From Candidatus Bathyarchaeota archaeon A05DMB-5 (lineage in GTDB: Archaea > Thermoproteota > Bathyarchaeia > Bathyarchaeales > Bathycorpusculaceae), in assembly GCA_019685655.1 (NCBI GenBank), contig JABFQP010000003.1, positions 62,001 to 126,000 on the forward strand: a stretch of 64,000 bases of DNA, given 5' to 3'. A program made the translations under genes and the position numbers. Below are positions 43,419 through 53,388 of the stretch, piece after piece. Under the pieces are notes generated by a model. It did not search any database. It was given only the letters and a program-made list of their open reading frames with translations, and was not told where the DNA came from. Positions within the stretch are counted from its first letter, which is position 1. Each line of letters begins with the position of its first letter.

Positions 43419-44144
43419 GCCGCGAGAAAAAGCAATTCTCACACAGAGCAGTTTATTGTCGAATCTCTTGTAAAGCAAAAAACGGAAAGAGCAGACCAAT
43501 CAATTGTGAAATGCATGAACAGCTCATATGCTCAACCTCAGAGTGAAAAAAAGAGACCACTACAACTTGCAAATTTAATAAGAATACTCTTCAGCCTGGC
43601 ATACAAGCAGTTTCCTATAGAAAAACTTCCAGCAAAAACTCAACTTAGCACAGTCACAAAGAGCGCAATGAAATAGCTTAAAAAGCCAAACCGCATTCAA
43701 AAAAATTCGAAGCAACCGCGAACTAGTTGCTGTTAAACTTCACTTGGAGATTTTCGACAGTTTTTATATGAGGCTTTGGTTAAGTCCATGCTTAGGGTTT
43801 GTTGGCAAAATAGAAAACGCTAGAAAAGGCTTAGAATTGCGAAAAAGGCTCAATTTGAGCTTAATCATTTTCGGCTTCCACCGGCGCTTTGTTTGAATTT
43901 TTCGAGGTCGCTGTCTTCGAACTGAAACAAGCTTAAAAACTCCAGTTAATCGGCAATGCATGTTTGAAATTGGCGCTAATTTTGAAAATAAGTCCTTCGG
44001 ATATTTTTCATTTTTAGGCGAGAAAAAACGGTATGTTGTGAGTTTCTTAATATTGCCGATTTAGAAATAACCGCTATAATAATTCGTTGCCATGGTTTGT
44101 TGTAGAGAGGAAACAAGTAGAAGGCAGTGTAAAGGTGTTAAAAC

Positions 44145-46388
44145 TTGCCAGCTAGCACTTTTGGAAACGACATGGAAATAATCGAAAAAAACGTCAACGG
44201 TAGAACAATGACTGTAAAATGGGACTGGGGCAAATTCAAAAACACAGAAGGCTTCCCAGTTGACGACAACCTCATAAACTGGGTAATCGGACAAGAACAA
44301 GCCCTAAAAGAATGCTTCCTATGCCTCGACGAATGGGTACACAAACTCAAATGGTTAGAAAAAACAAAATGGTACGAAAGCTGGAGCGACCCAAATAAGC
44401 CTAAACCGTCAGCAAAAGCAAGCATAAGCCCAGGACCATACCTTCTGCTATTAGGCGACCCTGGAACTGGCAAATCATTAATTGGCAGAGCCTTAACAGA
44501 AAAACTAACACAGATTTACAAGGAAAACGGCATAAAACTTTTCGATGTCTTATGCTGGAGAAACACTGCTTTACCAAGCCAGCCCAAAGTTTCAATTCAC
44601 GAAGCTGGCGAGGCAAAAAAAGTACTACAAAAGGAACAACTTAAAGAGCTGAAAAGAAAATTCCTTACAAAAGTGGGATTCAAATCTCTACAAGTTTTCC
44701 TAATCGCCATGGGCTTATTTCTCATATTCTTAGGCTTCTATTTTATGCTTCAAGCTTGGATGACTTGGAATGCAAACCCAATGTACCTTGGAGAAACACT
44801 TCAACAATATTATAACTACAACTTCATGGATTACCTAGCCAGTAAGTTTGTTGGACTTGTACCTTTAACATTCATTCCAGGCGGCAGCCTAATCTTCTTC
44901 GGCGTTTTCATGTGGTGGTTCTCTAAACTGGGCGGATTAGGCAATATGAAAGGCATTGCAGGGGCTCAGCAAACGGAGGTGCCAAAGCTGATAGTTGACA
45001 ACAGCTCTGGACACGCGCCATTCGTAGACGCAACAGGGCACAGAAGCGCCCAGCTTTTCGGTTCAATAGCTTGGGATCCGTATCAAACTGGCGGCTTAGG
45101 CACTCCGGAGCATCAGAGGGTCACTGCTGGCGATGTTCACAGAGCTTCATTAGGCATATTATATATTGATGAGATAAAGAATCTCGACCCAGAAGAAGCC
45201 ATAACACTGTTAACGGTTCTTGAAGACGGACAGTTACCCATAACTCTGAGAGGCAAATGGCACGGAGGCGACACCGCAGCAATGGCGGTCTCAACTGAAC
45301 CCGTGCCCGCAATAACCTTTCTCGTCGGCGCTGGAAACTTCGACAGTATAGGTCAAATTCATCCCGCTCTTATGGACCGTATTTACGGTTACGGCAAAGT
45401 CGTGAGAATGAACAATGACATGCCGAATACTTTGGAAAATAGACGCAGGTATGTGCAGTTCATAGCTCAAGAAGTTAAACGCTTCAATCTCATACCCTTC
45501 AGCAGAGAGGCATGCGAAGAAATCGTGGAGGAAGGCAGGCGCCGAAGCAACAAAAGAGACGCTTTGACAACGAGGTTTAGACCGTTAATTTCCATCATTA
45601 AGACTGCTGCTACGCTTGCAATGAACGAAGATTGTAAGATTGTTGAAAAACGTCATGTTAGAGAAGCCATAGAACGCCACTGCAAAACGATTCAGAGGCA
45701 AATATTGGAGCATGAAATGAACGAAAGAGGCAAACTGTTGGAAATAAAGCCTAAAGGTGTCAAGCTTGGACAAATCTACGGTTTGGCAGTTGTCAGAGAC
45801 CCATACAGTGGCGAAATGACAGGAAGCGTCTTGTCAGTAAAAGCCCACATGTCTAAAAAGAGTGAGCTTCCAAGAACTTATCCAATTAAAGGCTATTACA
45901 AGGTTACAGGAGTGGCTAAGGGACAAAGCTTCATTTCAGACAGCATAGCAAAAGTCAGAAGCGTCATACTGCAAAAATACGGTATTGACATAGCACAAGA
46001 CTACTTAACACACATAGATTTCGCTCAATCCTACGGCGTAGACGGCCCATCAGCAGGTGTAACAATGGCTATCCTTTTGTGTTCACTTATTGAAGGAAAA
46101 CCAATCAGGCAGGATGTGGCGGTTACTGGCGAAATCAACTTAGGCGTTGGAGACACAATTCAGATAACCGCTGTGGGCGGCGTTTACGAGAAGATTAAGG
46201 CTGCTGAAGCGTGGGGTTTCAGAAAGGTTGTCATTCCACAGAAAAACTACGAGCATTCCATCGACCCCAGAGACTACAAGATAGAGGTTGTTCCAGCATC
46301 CACCTTAGACGACTACTTAAAAGAGTGCCTAATTGAAAAACCCGCGCTCACCGTGTGGGCTCAAACCTACAAACGCAGAAAATCATAG
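44145..46388 (+). CDS. lonB: Membrane-anchored ATP-dependent protease LonB
   Basis: The 747-residue enzyme is the archaeal LonB type. It has an AAA+ domain with Walker A G-D-P-G-T-G-K-S near residue 104, interrupted by two membrane helices at about 187-210 and 240-265 that tether it to the membrane. Walker B is L-Y-I-D-E-I-K-N. The C-terminal protease domain has Ser636 in D-G-P-S-A-G and Lys683 in Y-E-K-I-K-A-A. It degrades misfolded and membrane proteins. The start is TTG 44145; an ATG nine codons later is possible. Confidence 0.95.
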   Translation: MPASTFGNDMEIIEKNVNGRTMTVKWDWGKFKNTEGFPVDDNLINWVIGQEQALKECFLCLDEWVHKLKWLEKTKWYESWSDPNKPKPSAKASISPGPYLLLLGDPGTGKSLIGRALTEKLTQIYKENGIKLFDVLCWRNTALPSQPKVSIHEAGEAKKVLQKEQLKELKRKFLTKVGFKSLQVFLIAMGLFLIFLGFYFMLQAWMTWNANPMYLGETLQQYYNYNFMDYLASKFVGLVPLTFIPGGSLIFFGVFMWWFSKLGGLGNMKGIAGAQQTEVPKLIVDNSSGHAPFVDATGHRSAQLFGSIAWDPYQTGGLGTPEHQRVTAGDVHRASLGILYIDEIKNLDPEEAITLLTVLEDGQLPITLRGKWHGGDTAAMAVSTEPVPAITFLVGAGNFDSIGQIHPALMDRIYGYGKVVRMNNDMPNTLENRRRYVQFIAQEVKRFNLIPFSREACEEIVEEGRRRSNKRDALTTRFRPLISIIKTAATLAMNEDCKIVEKRHVREAIERHCKTIQRQILEHEMNERGKLLEIKPKGVKLGQIYGLAVVRDPYSGEMTGSVLSVKAHMSKKSELPRTYPIKGYYKVTGVAKGQSFISDSIAKVRSVILQKYGIDIAQDYLTHIDFAQSYGVDGPSAGVTMAILLCSLIEGKPIRQDVAVTGEINLGVGDTIQITAVGGVYEKIKAAEAWGFRKVVIPQKNYEHSIDPRDYKIEVVPASTLDDYLKECLIEKPALTVWAQTYKRRKS

Positions 46389-46559
46389 CCGTCCAAACAC
46401 CTCATTTTTGGCTTATTTTCTTTGAAAAGCCTAAATGTTCCAGTCAACTCTAGGCTAAATAGCAAACATTTTTTGTTCTTTGAACACGGATTTTTACGGT
46501 CTTGTAATCTTCGTGAGTTAGGTATTACTTGCGTTTTCTATGTTTCACTATGGCTCACT

Positions 46560-46583
46560 GGTATACAAAAGCATCAACAAAAA
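46560..46583 (+). repeat. 23-bp dispersed repeat, copy 3
   Basis: Reads GGTATACAAAAGCATCAAC followed by AAAAA. It lies in the 244-bp gap between lonB and the resolvase gene, about 50 bases before the resolvase start. Confidence 0.5.
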
Positions 46584-46632
46584 ACACTGTTCTAACGCTG
46601 AACGTTATTTTTAAGAAGCCACAATAAGCATA

Positions 46633-47091
46633 ATGGATGTGTGGAGAGAACGCTCAGTGGTCAGAGAAATTGACAAGGATGAACTTCGCCGATGGCGCAA
46701 GAGGGGCTTCTACAGCGAAAACGTTCTTGTAAAACTCTTACTAAAAAATGGATACCACGCGGCACGTGTTCCCGTGAGCAATCCAAGCCTTAACCCATTG
46801 CCCGACATAATCGCAAGAAAAGCCGCGCATATTTACGCTTTTGAAGTAAAAAATGCTGGGTACTACGCTTATTTTCCGAAGCAGCAAATTGAGAAACTCT
46901 TCAGATTCCTTGATGAGCTTATCCCGATGGAAAAGGAGTTTAAGCATGCAATTCTCGCTGCGCATCTTGGCAAACGATGGGTCTTCAAGGAGGTTCCATG
47001 GAAAGACTGGGAGAAAAACAAACTTCCAGAAAAAGCGCGAATTTTGCGAAGGGACAGAGGAAACTTTGACTTAGTAAAGGGGAGCTCATAA
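46633..47091 (+). CDS. hjc: Holliday junction resolvase Hjc
   Basis: The 152-residue nuclease has the Hjc motifs: G-F-Y-S-E-N-V-L-V-K-L-L at the N-terminus, A-A-R-V-P-V-S, P-D-I-I-A-R-K and F-E-V-K-N with the catalytic E-x-K, then Q-Q-I-E-K-L-F. It cuts four-way DNA junctions during recombination. The N-terminal about 15 residues precede the usual start. The ABC transporter gene begins 3 bases after its stop. Confidence 0.9.
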   Translation: MDVWRERSVVREIDKDELRRWRKRGFYSENVLVKLLLKNGYHAARVPVSNPSLNPLPDIIARKAAHIYAFEVKNAGYYAYFPKQQIEKLFRFLDELIPMEKEFKHAILAAHLGKRWVFKEVPWKDWEKNKLPEKARILRRDRGNFDLVKGSS

Positions 47092-47094
47092 TTA

Positions 47095-47775
47095 ATGCTG
47101 ACTGAAAAGAGAGTGGTTCAAGCATCTAACCTGTGCAAAATTTATGAAATAGGCGATGCGAAGATTGAAGCTTTCAAGGATGTAAGTTTCTCTGTTGAAA
47201 AAGGCGAATTCACAGTCATAGGCGGACCTTCAGGCTGTGGGAAAACGACACTTCTAAACATTATCGGCGGCATCGATAAATCCACAAGCGGAAAAATAAT
47301 TGTTTTTGGAGAAGATTTAAGCGTCAAGGATGAGGATTTTCTTGCGAACTTCCGATGCCACAAGATAGGCTTCGTTTTTCAATCTTACAATTTAGTGTCT
47401 ACGTTGACTGTGGCAGAAAATGTTGCCTTTCCAATGGAGTGGGCTCGAAAACCAGAAGACCATATTGAGAAGCGAGTAAGCGAATTATTAGCGATGGTTG
47501 GATTACAACACAGAGCAGCGCACTTTCCATCCCAACTCAGCGGTGGCGAACAACAACGCGTGGCTTTCGCGCGGGCATTAGCAAATGACCCGCCATTACT
47601 TCTCGTTGACGAACCGACAGGAAATCTTGACACAAAAACTAGTCGAAAGATTGTTCAAATACTTGAGAAGTTGAAGAGCGACGGGAAAACCATTATTGTT
47701 GCGACGCATGACGAGCATATACTTAGGTTGGCAGATCAGAAACTGCGCTTTGAAAATGGGAAGCTGGTAAGCTGA
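47095..47775 (+). CDS. ABC transporter ATPase (MacB/LolD type)
   Basis: The 226-residue ATPase has Walker [11 protein letters not shown], the Q-loop in F-V-F-Q-S-Y-N-L-V, signature [10 protein letters not shown], Walker [13 protein letters not shown] and the switch His in A-T-H-D. The pattern S-G-G-E-Q-Q with D-E-P-T-G-N-L-D is typical of the MacB/LolD exporters that pair with FtsX-type permeases, as here. Confidence 0.92.
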   Translation: MLTEKRVVQASNLCKIYEIGDAKIEAFKDVSFSVEKGEFTVIGGPSGCGKTTLLNIIGGIDKSTSGKIIVFGEDLSVKDEDFLANFRCHKIGFVFQSYNLVSTLTVAENVAFPMEWARKPEDHIEKRVSELLAMVGLQHRAAHFPSQLSGGEQQRVAFARALANDPPLLLVDEPTGNLDTKTSRKIVQILEKLKSDGKTIIVATHDEHILRLADQKLRFENGKLVS

Positions 47776-47776
47776 A

Positions 47777-49644
47777 TTGAGTCAAACCTCTTTTCCAGTT
47801 AATGATTTAATTCGCAGAAAACTCCAAACAAGCTTGGTTATTGTCAGCTTAACCTTATGTGTGACGTCAACACTTTTTCTTTTGCTTTTCTGCCAAAAAA
47901 TAGGCATAGGCATCACGGCTACTGTTGAGAATAAGCTGACCGCGGGGTTTTCAACAATTTTTACGCCATTCTTAATATTTGTTGGCGTGTTGGTTTTTGT
48001 TGTTGGCGCGGTTATTGCGTCGTTTATGGTTTTTGTTATGATGTCTCAACGCGTAAGAGACATTGGATTGATGAAGGCAACTGGATGCCCTAACGAGTTG
48101 ATTTTTGGTTACTTTATGACTGAGATTCTTATAGTCACGGTTGCAAGTTGCGTGTTAGGTATAGCGTTGGGAGTAGTGGCTGATTTGGTTTCAACAAGTC
48201 TTCTCGGCACTTTTGGGCTTCATGTGCCGCAAGCACCAATCACTTTCTGGCTTATCTTGCTGGTTTTTGCTATATTCCTCTTTTTTGGTTTAATTTTTGG
48301 CGCGAAACCTGTTCTTGACACGACAAAAATTGAATCTGCTAAGGCGATTTCGCCAGCTTACTATTTTGGATTAGGTAAGGAGTCTAGTTTTAAAGCAGTT
48401 TCAAAGTCGAATTTAACGTTTAAAATAGCAATGAGAAGCTTGTTTAGACGTAAATCTGCAACAATTCGCATTATTCTGTGCTTATCCACGGTTTTCATAT
48501 TAGTAACTGTTGCTGTTGCGGGCGGAATTATTGCCAATCAAACCACGAGGAACTGGGTTGAAAAAGCCATAGGCAGAGACGTGATTTTAATAGCTCATCA
48601 AGACATGTGCAGCCAATATGCATTGTTATTGTCAAAATTTTATGAAGCTAAAGAAGAACCATCACTCAATTATACGGATGAAAAATATCTAATACCCAAA
48701 GAAATCCTCAATAATTTGAATTCAATGCCTGAAATTTCCATTATTGACACCCGTTTAATCCTTAAAGCACACATTCTGGAAATACAAAATTACACATTCA
48801 ACCCATCCACGGGAGAAACTATACCCGTAGGCGATGACCGCGAAGGAGACGCCATTGTTGTTGGCATCGAACCTGAAAAAACATTAAGCGCGTGGTTTTT
48901 GGATGGACGTTTTCTAGGTAATAAGCAAGCGCAAGAAGCAATAGTTGGAGATTCCTTAGCTCAGAAACTGTTCTCTTCTCCTTTAGATCAAGGATTAAAA
49001 ATGTTTAACGAGACTTCTGCGGTTTTTGATGTTGTAGGTGTTTGTTTAGACCCGATTAACAATGGAAATGTTACTTATGTTCCCCTCGAAACCTTACAAA
49101 ATATTATGGGCGTTTCTAAGCCTAACCTTGTCATGGTTAAAATTAACCATTCAATTAATTACGCTGACGTTTTGAATCAGATAAGGGCAAATGTTAGCTC
49201 TGTGAATGCCGGCTTTGTGGTGTTCGAGCTTAATGGGGTGTTAGATAAAAATCTGGGTTTTCTCGAGTTCATTTGGTCTGTAATAATGTTTTTGCCGTTG
49301 TTTTCTTTAGCTTCAGCATCCCTCTGCCTAATAGGCTATGTCATGCTCTCGATTGCTGAGCAACGTCAAGAGTTTGGTGTTTTGAGAGCTTTAGGCGCTA
49401 AACCGAGAACAGTTGTAGAGATTGTTGCGGGACAAAGTCTCATTGTGTTACTTGCAAGTTACGCTGTTGGTATCGCGTTGGGCGTCATAATCACGTTGAT
49501 GATTTTGATGCCAGAACCATTAGTTACTAACTACACTATTATGGAAATTGCAGGGTGGTTGCTGACGGCTTTTTGGCAACTTTTGTTTTCAGCTTGTATC
49601 CCACCGTTAAATTTGCAAGGAAATCAATCAGAGAAATAATGTAG
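47777..49644 (+). pseudogene. FtsX-like ABC permease with a frameshift near its C-terminus
   Basis: Starting at TTG 47777, the frame gives an N-terminal helix, a cluster of three helices, a large extracytoplasmic domain (about 275-500) and a second three-helix cluster, the MacB/FtsX architecture. The frame stops at 49639 after a non-family tail (I-P-P-L-N-L-Q-G). Shifting by one base in the T5 run at 49570-49574 gives the normal ending F-S-L-Y-P-T-V-K-F-A-R-K-S-I-R-E-I-M, with stop at 49642-49644. Only about the last 25 residues are affected, so the product may keep some function. Confidence 0.75.
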
Positions 49645-49658
49645 CCATAAGCATATAA

Positions 49659-50384
49659 TTATTGCATGTCAAGAGTTGCTCTGCTTCGCATGTCTTTTGT
49701 CAAATGCTTCAATGAATCTACTAATGCGGGTAGTTGGGTTAAGAAGTCTTGCAGTTGAAGAACAGGAATTATCGGCACGCCATCATAAAACTTAAACCTG
49801 CCCGGAACAAGCAGCAAGACTGCTGGAACAAATTTGATCCTTTCCCATGAGACACATTCAATTTTGACGAAGGGATTTGGCAAAGATTCGGCGAAGATGA
49901 ATGCTCTTTCTACTTGTTCTTCAACAATTTTCCTCAACACTGAAGGATAAACTCCATGATGCCAATGTTTACAGTCCAAGCACACTGCAATTGGCTTTTT
50001 GCATCCCACTACGTCTATTTCCCATCGGCGCCCAGCATATTTAAACCTCACATTTCTATAGACGCCGTAGCCGTTACGTTCAAACGCAAGAGCAGCTATA
50101 TCTTCAAATTCTTTCCAATGAAGGAAACTGCTTACGTTCTCCACGTCAGCTCCTAATTGTAAGGCATACACAGCCAATTTAACGCGTTGCAGGCTGTCTG
50201 CTTCCACAACGCTTTTCTGCAAATAAACGCATCCATCATTTTGCAGTTTTCGAAGCAACTTTTCAACAATCTGCAGAGGCAGTTTTGCATCTTTTTTAAC
50301 TAGTTCTAATGAAACTGCACCTTCTCTGGTCAATTTCAGAAGGGAAATTATCAGATTTCCTTCAATATTCACTGGAAGAACCAC
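49659..50384 (-). CDS. Restriction-endonuclease-fold protein with N-terminal winged helix
   Basis: The 241-residue protein has an N-terminal winged helix (about 5-70) and a PD-(D/E)XK nuclease core at about 85-190: F-E-R-N-G-Y-G-V-Y, W-E-I-D-V-V-G and L-D-C-K-H-W, an active site with Asp and Lys. It resembles Mrr-type and archaeal endonuclease-like families. It may cut or bind unusual DNA; no methylase gene accompanies it. Confidence 0.7.
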   Translation of the reverse strand: MVLPVNIEGNLIISLLKLTREGAVSLELVKKDAKLPLQIVEKLLRKLQNDGCVYLQKSVVEADSLQRVKLAVYALQLGADVENVSSFLHWKEFEDIAALAFERNGYGVYRNVRFKYAGRRWEIDVVGCKKPIAVCLDCKHWHHGVYPSVLRKIVEEQVERAFIFAESLPNPFVKIECVSWERIKFVPAVLLLVPGRFKFYDGVPIIPVLQLQDFLTQLPALVDSLKHLTKDMRSRATLDMQ

Positions 50385-50458
50385 CGAAATTAATGTAAAA
50401 ATGTAAAGAATAGCACGTTTTTGAGAATTGCTTAAAAGTCTTTCTATACGAGAACACG

Positions 50459-51052
50459 TTATTTCTCCGCGATAAAGTATCGCATGATTGGACGATTTTC
50501 AGAACGCCGCAGAACCTCAACAAATCCTGCCTTTCGAAAAGAGGAAACCAAACCAGTATACGCAAAAGGATCCGGCATTCTTCCCTTTTTAGGCTCAACA
50601 GGATATCCTTCCACAATCTTACCGCCTTGCCTACGCACATGCGCAACCGCAGCTTTTAGCAACTGCACAGTAAGTCCTTTACCCCTAAATGGCTTAGCAA
50701 CAAAAAAGCAAACAACAGACCAAACAGGCTTATCATCAACCCGCTTCAGAACACGAGACCTTTCCAGAGCCGGATAGGCTTCTCTTGGAGCAACCGCACA
50801 CCACCCAATCGGTTCGCCATTCGCATAAGCAAGAATTCCCGAGGCTTCACCAGAATCCACTATTTCTTTCAAGGCTTTTCTGTTTAATTCTCCCTTTTGA
50901 CGCATAAAATCAGACCGCTTCAGCTTCCACCACATGCACCAGCAACCGCCACAAGCACCTCGTTCGCCGAACAATTTTTCAAGGTCAACCCATCGTTCAG
51001 GCGTTAACGGGTAAAACTCTACGTTTGAAATCTCTGAACGCTTTAATGACAT
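50459..51052 (-). CDS. GNAT-family acetyltransferase with Cys/Trp-rich N-terminus
   Basis: The 197-residue protein begins with a variant motif (E-R-G-A-C-G-G-C-W-C-M-W-W) known from a subgroup of GNAT enzymes. It continues with P-I-G-W-C-A-V-A-P-R, V-V-C-F-F-V-A-K-P-F-R-G-K-G-L-T-V-Q-L-L with the R-G-K-G-L loop, and S-F-R-K-A-G-F at the end. The N-terminal cysteines could bind a metal. The substrate is unknown. Confidence 0.8.
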   Translation of the reverse strand: MSLKRSEISNVEFYPLTPERWVDLEKLFGERGACGGCWCMWWKLKRSDFMRQKGELNRKALKEIVDSGEASGILAYANGEPIGWCAVAPREAYPALERSRVLKRVDDKPVWSVVCFFVAKPFRGKGLTVQLLKAAVAHVRRQGGKIVEGYPVEPKKGRMPDPFAYTGLVSSFRKAGFVEVLRRSENRPIMRYFIAEK

Positions 51053-51198
51053 ACCATCACCACTTTCCTTAACCTCTTAACCTTTCTAAACCTTTTCGGA
51101 CACGACTCTTAACAGTCCAACGCAACAGTTACTTACTAAACAAGATTAATGAAAAAGCAACTATTACACTTTCCACTTTAATTAAGGCAGTCAAGCCA

Positions 51199-51247
51199 AG
51201 TTTCAACCTATTTATAAGGGGGACTATAGCTTCTGTACAGCACAAAA
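51199..51247 (+). repeat. TATA-containing repeat element, copy A
   Basis: The element reads GTTTCAACC-TATTTATAAGG-GGGACTATAGC, followed by TTCTG and GCACAAAA. It shares nearly every base with copies B and C. It contains a TATTTATAA box and GCTATAGC-like palindromic core. It points towards the 3' end of the MATE gene, antisense to it, so a transcript started here would overlap that end. No protein starts nearby. Confidence 0.6.
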
Positions 51248-51299
51248 AAGAAGATAGTGAACATCGCCCTTTACTTGCGATAATAATTGACCGCCGAAA

Positions 51300-52718
51300 T
51301 CACGTATTTTCCGACAAACGGTCTTTATCAACCACAGCCTCAGCCCAATTTCCATACCTTATCCAAAGAATAGAAACAACCCCTCCCACAACATTGCTAA
51401 CCGCGAAAGCCAACCAAACCCCCAAAGAAGCCATTCCCAAAGTAAAGGCTAAAACATAACCTAAAGCCAACCGTATTCCCCAAAGCCTCGACACGCCAAC
51501 AACCGTCGGAAATAACGTGTGCCCCGACCCTCTCCCAGTAGACATGGCATTTGCAAACAAACCGAAAAACGGAAGCGTCGGCAGCAACATCTGCATGAAC
51601 AGTTCAGTCTCATTCACTATGTTCGGGTCATCTGCAAACACGTCAACTACAGCTCTTCTAATCGGATAAACAATGCTAGCTACTAACACCATAAGAGCAA
51701 ATATCAAAAGAGCCGCTTTAAACGCAACCTCCCTAGCCCTTCTGCGGTCTCCCGCTCCCAAACTTTGCCCTATCATTATAGCTGGCGCACCACTCAACCC
51801 CCACAACGCAGCATCCACAATGTCCATTATCACAAACCCTATGGAAAAAGCAGTAGCCGCAAAAATGCCTAACATGTTAACAAGCCTAAGTTGCATAAGG
51901 AAAGCAAAGCCATTCGTCAAACCAAGCGTCAGAATCGGCAAACCTATACGCAAAAATAGACGAACCCATTCAGCATCTATCTCTCTAGTAAGCCTTATCT
52001 TAAGCTCAGGATAATCCCTCCTAAGCAAATAAGTCAAGGCACTTATCGAAATTATCTTCCCCAAAACATCAGTAAGAGCTGCGCCCATAACTCCCAAACG
52101 AGGAAAAGGCCCAATACCCAATACAAAGAACGGATCTAAGATAACGTTGATGCCCACAGATATTAAATTCACTATGGCTGGACGCTTAGTGTCTCCGACG
52201 CTTTGAAGTAACGTTGTATATGTTAACGCTATATAATTGAAAAACACGTCGAAAGCTATCACGCCAGAGTAGTTCATGACATCCTCAAATATTTCAGACG
52301 GAGTAGACACAATCCATGTGAAAATTAAGCTTCTAAGAGTTAAAAGTGAAAGACTTAACATGGTTCCAGCGAGAAAGGCCACGGTAAAGAAACGTGACGC
52401 TTCCAAACTAGCCTTTTTGTAGGCTTTGCCCCCAATATATTGTGATACCATGCTTAAACAAGCAGTTGTTAAAGCCATCACAAGCGCTTGAAAAAGCATT
52501 AAAACAGGCCACATTTGTCTAGGAACCGCCACCGTAATTTCGCTGTAACAGCTTAGCCAGTAAGCGTCTGCTACGTTGTAAGTCACGACTACAAGCTGAT
52601 TTACAAGAGGAGGCAAGCCCAACCAAAGAATTGTGCGAATAACTGGTCCGCTGACAATTTTATCTCTGTATTTGCTTATTTCAGGCGATTCTGCTGGTCC
52701 TTCAAAGTCATCGGACAT
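51300..52718 (-). CDS. MATE-family efflux transporter
   Basis: The 472-residue membrane protein has about 12 helices in two related halves. Features are L-G-L-P-P-L-V-N-Q-L near residue 33, M-V-S-Q-Y-I-G-G-K near 88-96, Q-S-V-G-D-T-K-R-P near 173-181 in the first half, and I-M-I-G-Q-S-L-G-A-G-D-R-R-R-A-R in the second. It exports cationic compounds by proton or sodium exchange. The cargo cannot be told. Confidence 0.9.
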   Translation of the reverse strand: MSDDFEGPAESPEISKYRDKIVSGPVIRTILWLGLPPLVNQLVVVTYNVADAYWLSCYSEITVAVPRQMWPVLMLFQALVMALTTACLSMVSQYIGGKAYKKASLEASRFFTVAFLAGTMLSLSLLTLRSLIFTWIVSTPSEIFEDVMNYSGVIAFDVFFNYIALTYTTLLQSVGDTKRPAIVNLISVGINVILDPFFVLGIGPFPRLGVMGAALTDVLGKIISISALTYLLRRDYPELKIRLTREIDAEWVRLFLRIGLPILTLGLTNGFAFLMQLRLVNMLGIFAATAFSIGFVIMDIVDAALWGLSGAPAIMIGQSLGAGDRRRAREVAFKAALLIFALMVLVASIVYPIRRAVVDVFADDPNIVNETELFMQMLLPTLPFFGLFANAMSTGRGSGHTLFPTVVGVSRLWGIRLALGYVLAFTLGMASLGVWLAFAVSNVVGGVVSILWIRYGNWAEAVVDKDRLSENT

Positions 52719-52878
52719 AGACCTTTTTGAATGTGGAACTAATCATAAAAGGTTTTTCTTACAGTCACTCATCAAATATGTTGCCATTTACATGAAAACT
52801 ATTGGCGATTCCAAAAACAAAGTTGCAACCATTAAGCGAAACCAAAAAATTACAAAATAAAACTCCTCGAAAACAAAT

Positions 52879-53388
52879 TCAACCACTAATTTTCGCCTTA
52901 ATCTTTGGAATAAACTCCTTCTGCATTTGCACTACACCAAAAGTCGTAATCTTATACTTGTCATCCGCAGTCTTCATAACCATATCGCCTTTAACAAGCT
53001 CACCAAGCCTTGTGCTCACAATCTTCCCACTCTTCCCAAGCTTAGCTTGCAACTCTTCCTTAGAAACACAATCACTCTGCAATAAACCTAAACCATAACC
53101 CACATTAGCAGCCAAAAGCCACAACAACAAAGTCTCATTATCCGTAAGCCTATCCTTAGTCACAAGCAAACTCGCACCTTCCTTGGAAAAACCAATCAAA
53201 CCCTCACACGCCTTAACAAGCCCTTGCAAATCCACACTCAAAACAAGCCGCTTCGCAACGTCAAAAGAAGGCAAAAACTCACTAAAAAACCTGTTCAAAC
53301 TTAACCAAACATCTTCAACGTTGCCTGAAAAAGTCTTCTCTACATCGCCATAACGCACATGAACTGTAATCTGCCTAACTCCACTCAC
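52879..53388 (-). CDS. Unknown two-domain winged-helix protein, third gene of a paralogous operon
   Basis: The 169-residue protein has an N-terminal beta-beta-alpha domain (V-R-Q-I-T-V-H-V-R-Y-G-D-V-E-K-T-F) and a C-terminal winged helix (S-K-E-E-L-Q-A-K-L, I-V-S-T-R-L-G-E-L-V-K-G-D-M-V). It overlaps the previous gene by 4 bases. It has the same layout as the two genes before it. The family is not recognised. Confidence 0.65.
   Translation of the reverse strand: MSGVRQITVHVRYGDVEKTFSGNVEDVWLSLNRFFSEFLPSFDVAKRLVLSVDLQGLVKACEGLIGFSKEGASLLVTKDRLTDNETLLLWLLAANVGYGLGLLQSDCVSKEELQAKLGKSGKIVSTRLGELVKGDMVMKTADDKYKITTFGVVQMQKEFIPKIKAKISG

Larger units (their letters stand above)
43076..44144. other. 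Kilobase stretch without an intact gene, probably decayed
   Basis: No frame with a start, ribosome binding site and family motif spans this 1.07 kb. On the plus strand, one frame stays open for about 85 codons from roughly 43413 to 43676 but has no start codon after its upstream stop, and other short frames continue in different registers. This pattern suggests a mutated gene. The stretch contains two copies of the 23-bp repeat. The last about 100 bases should hold the LonB promoter. Confidence 0.5.
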
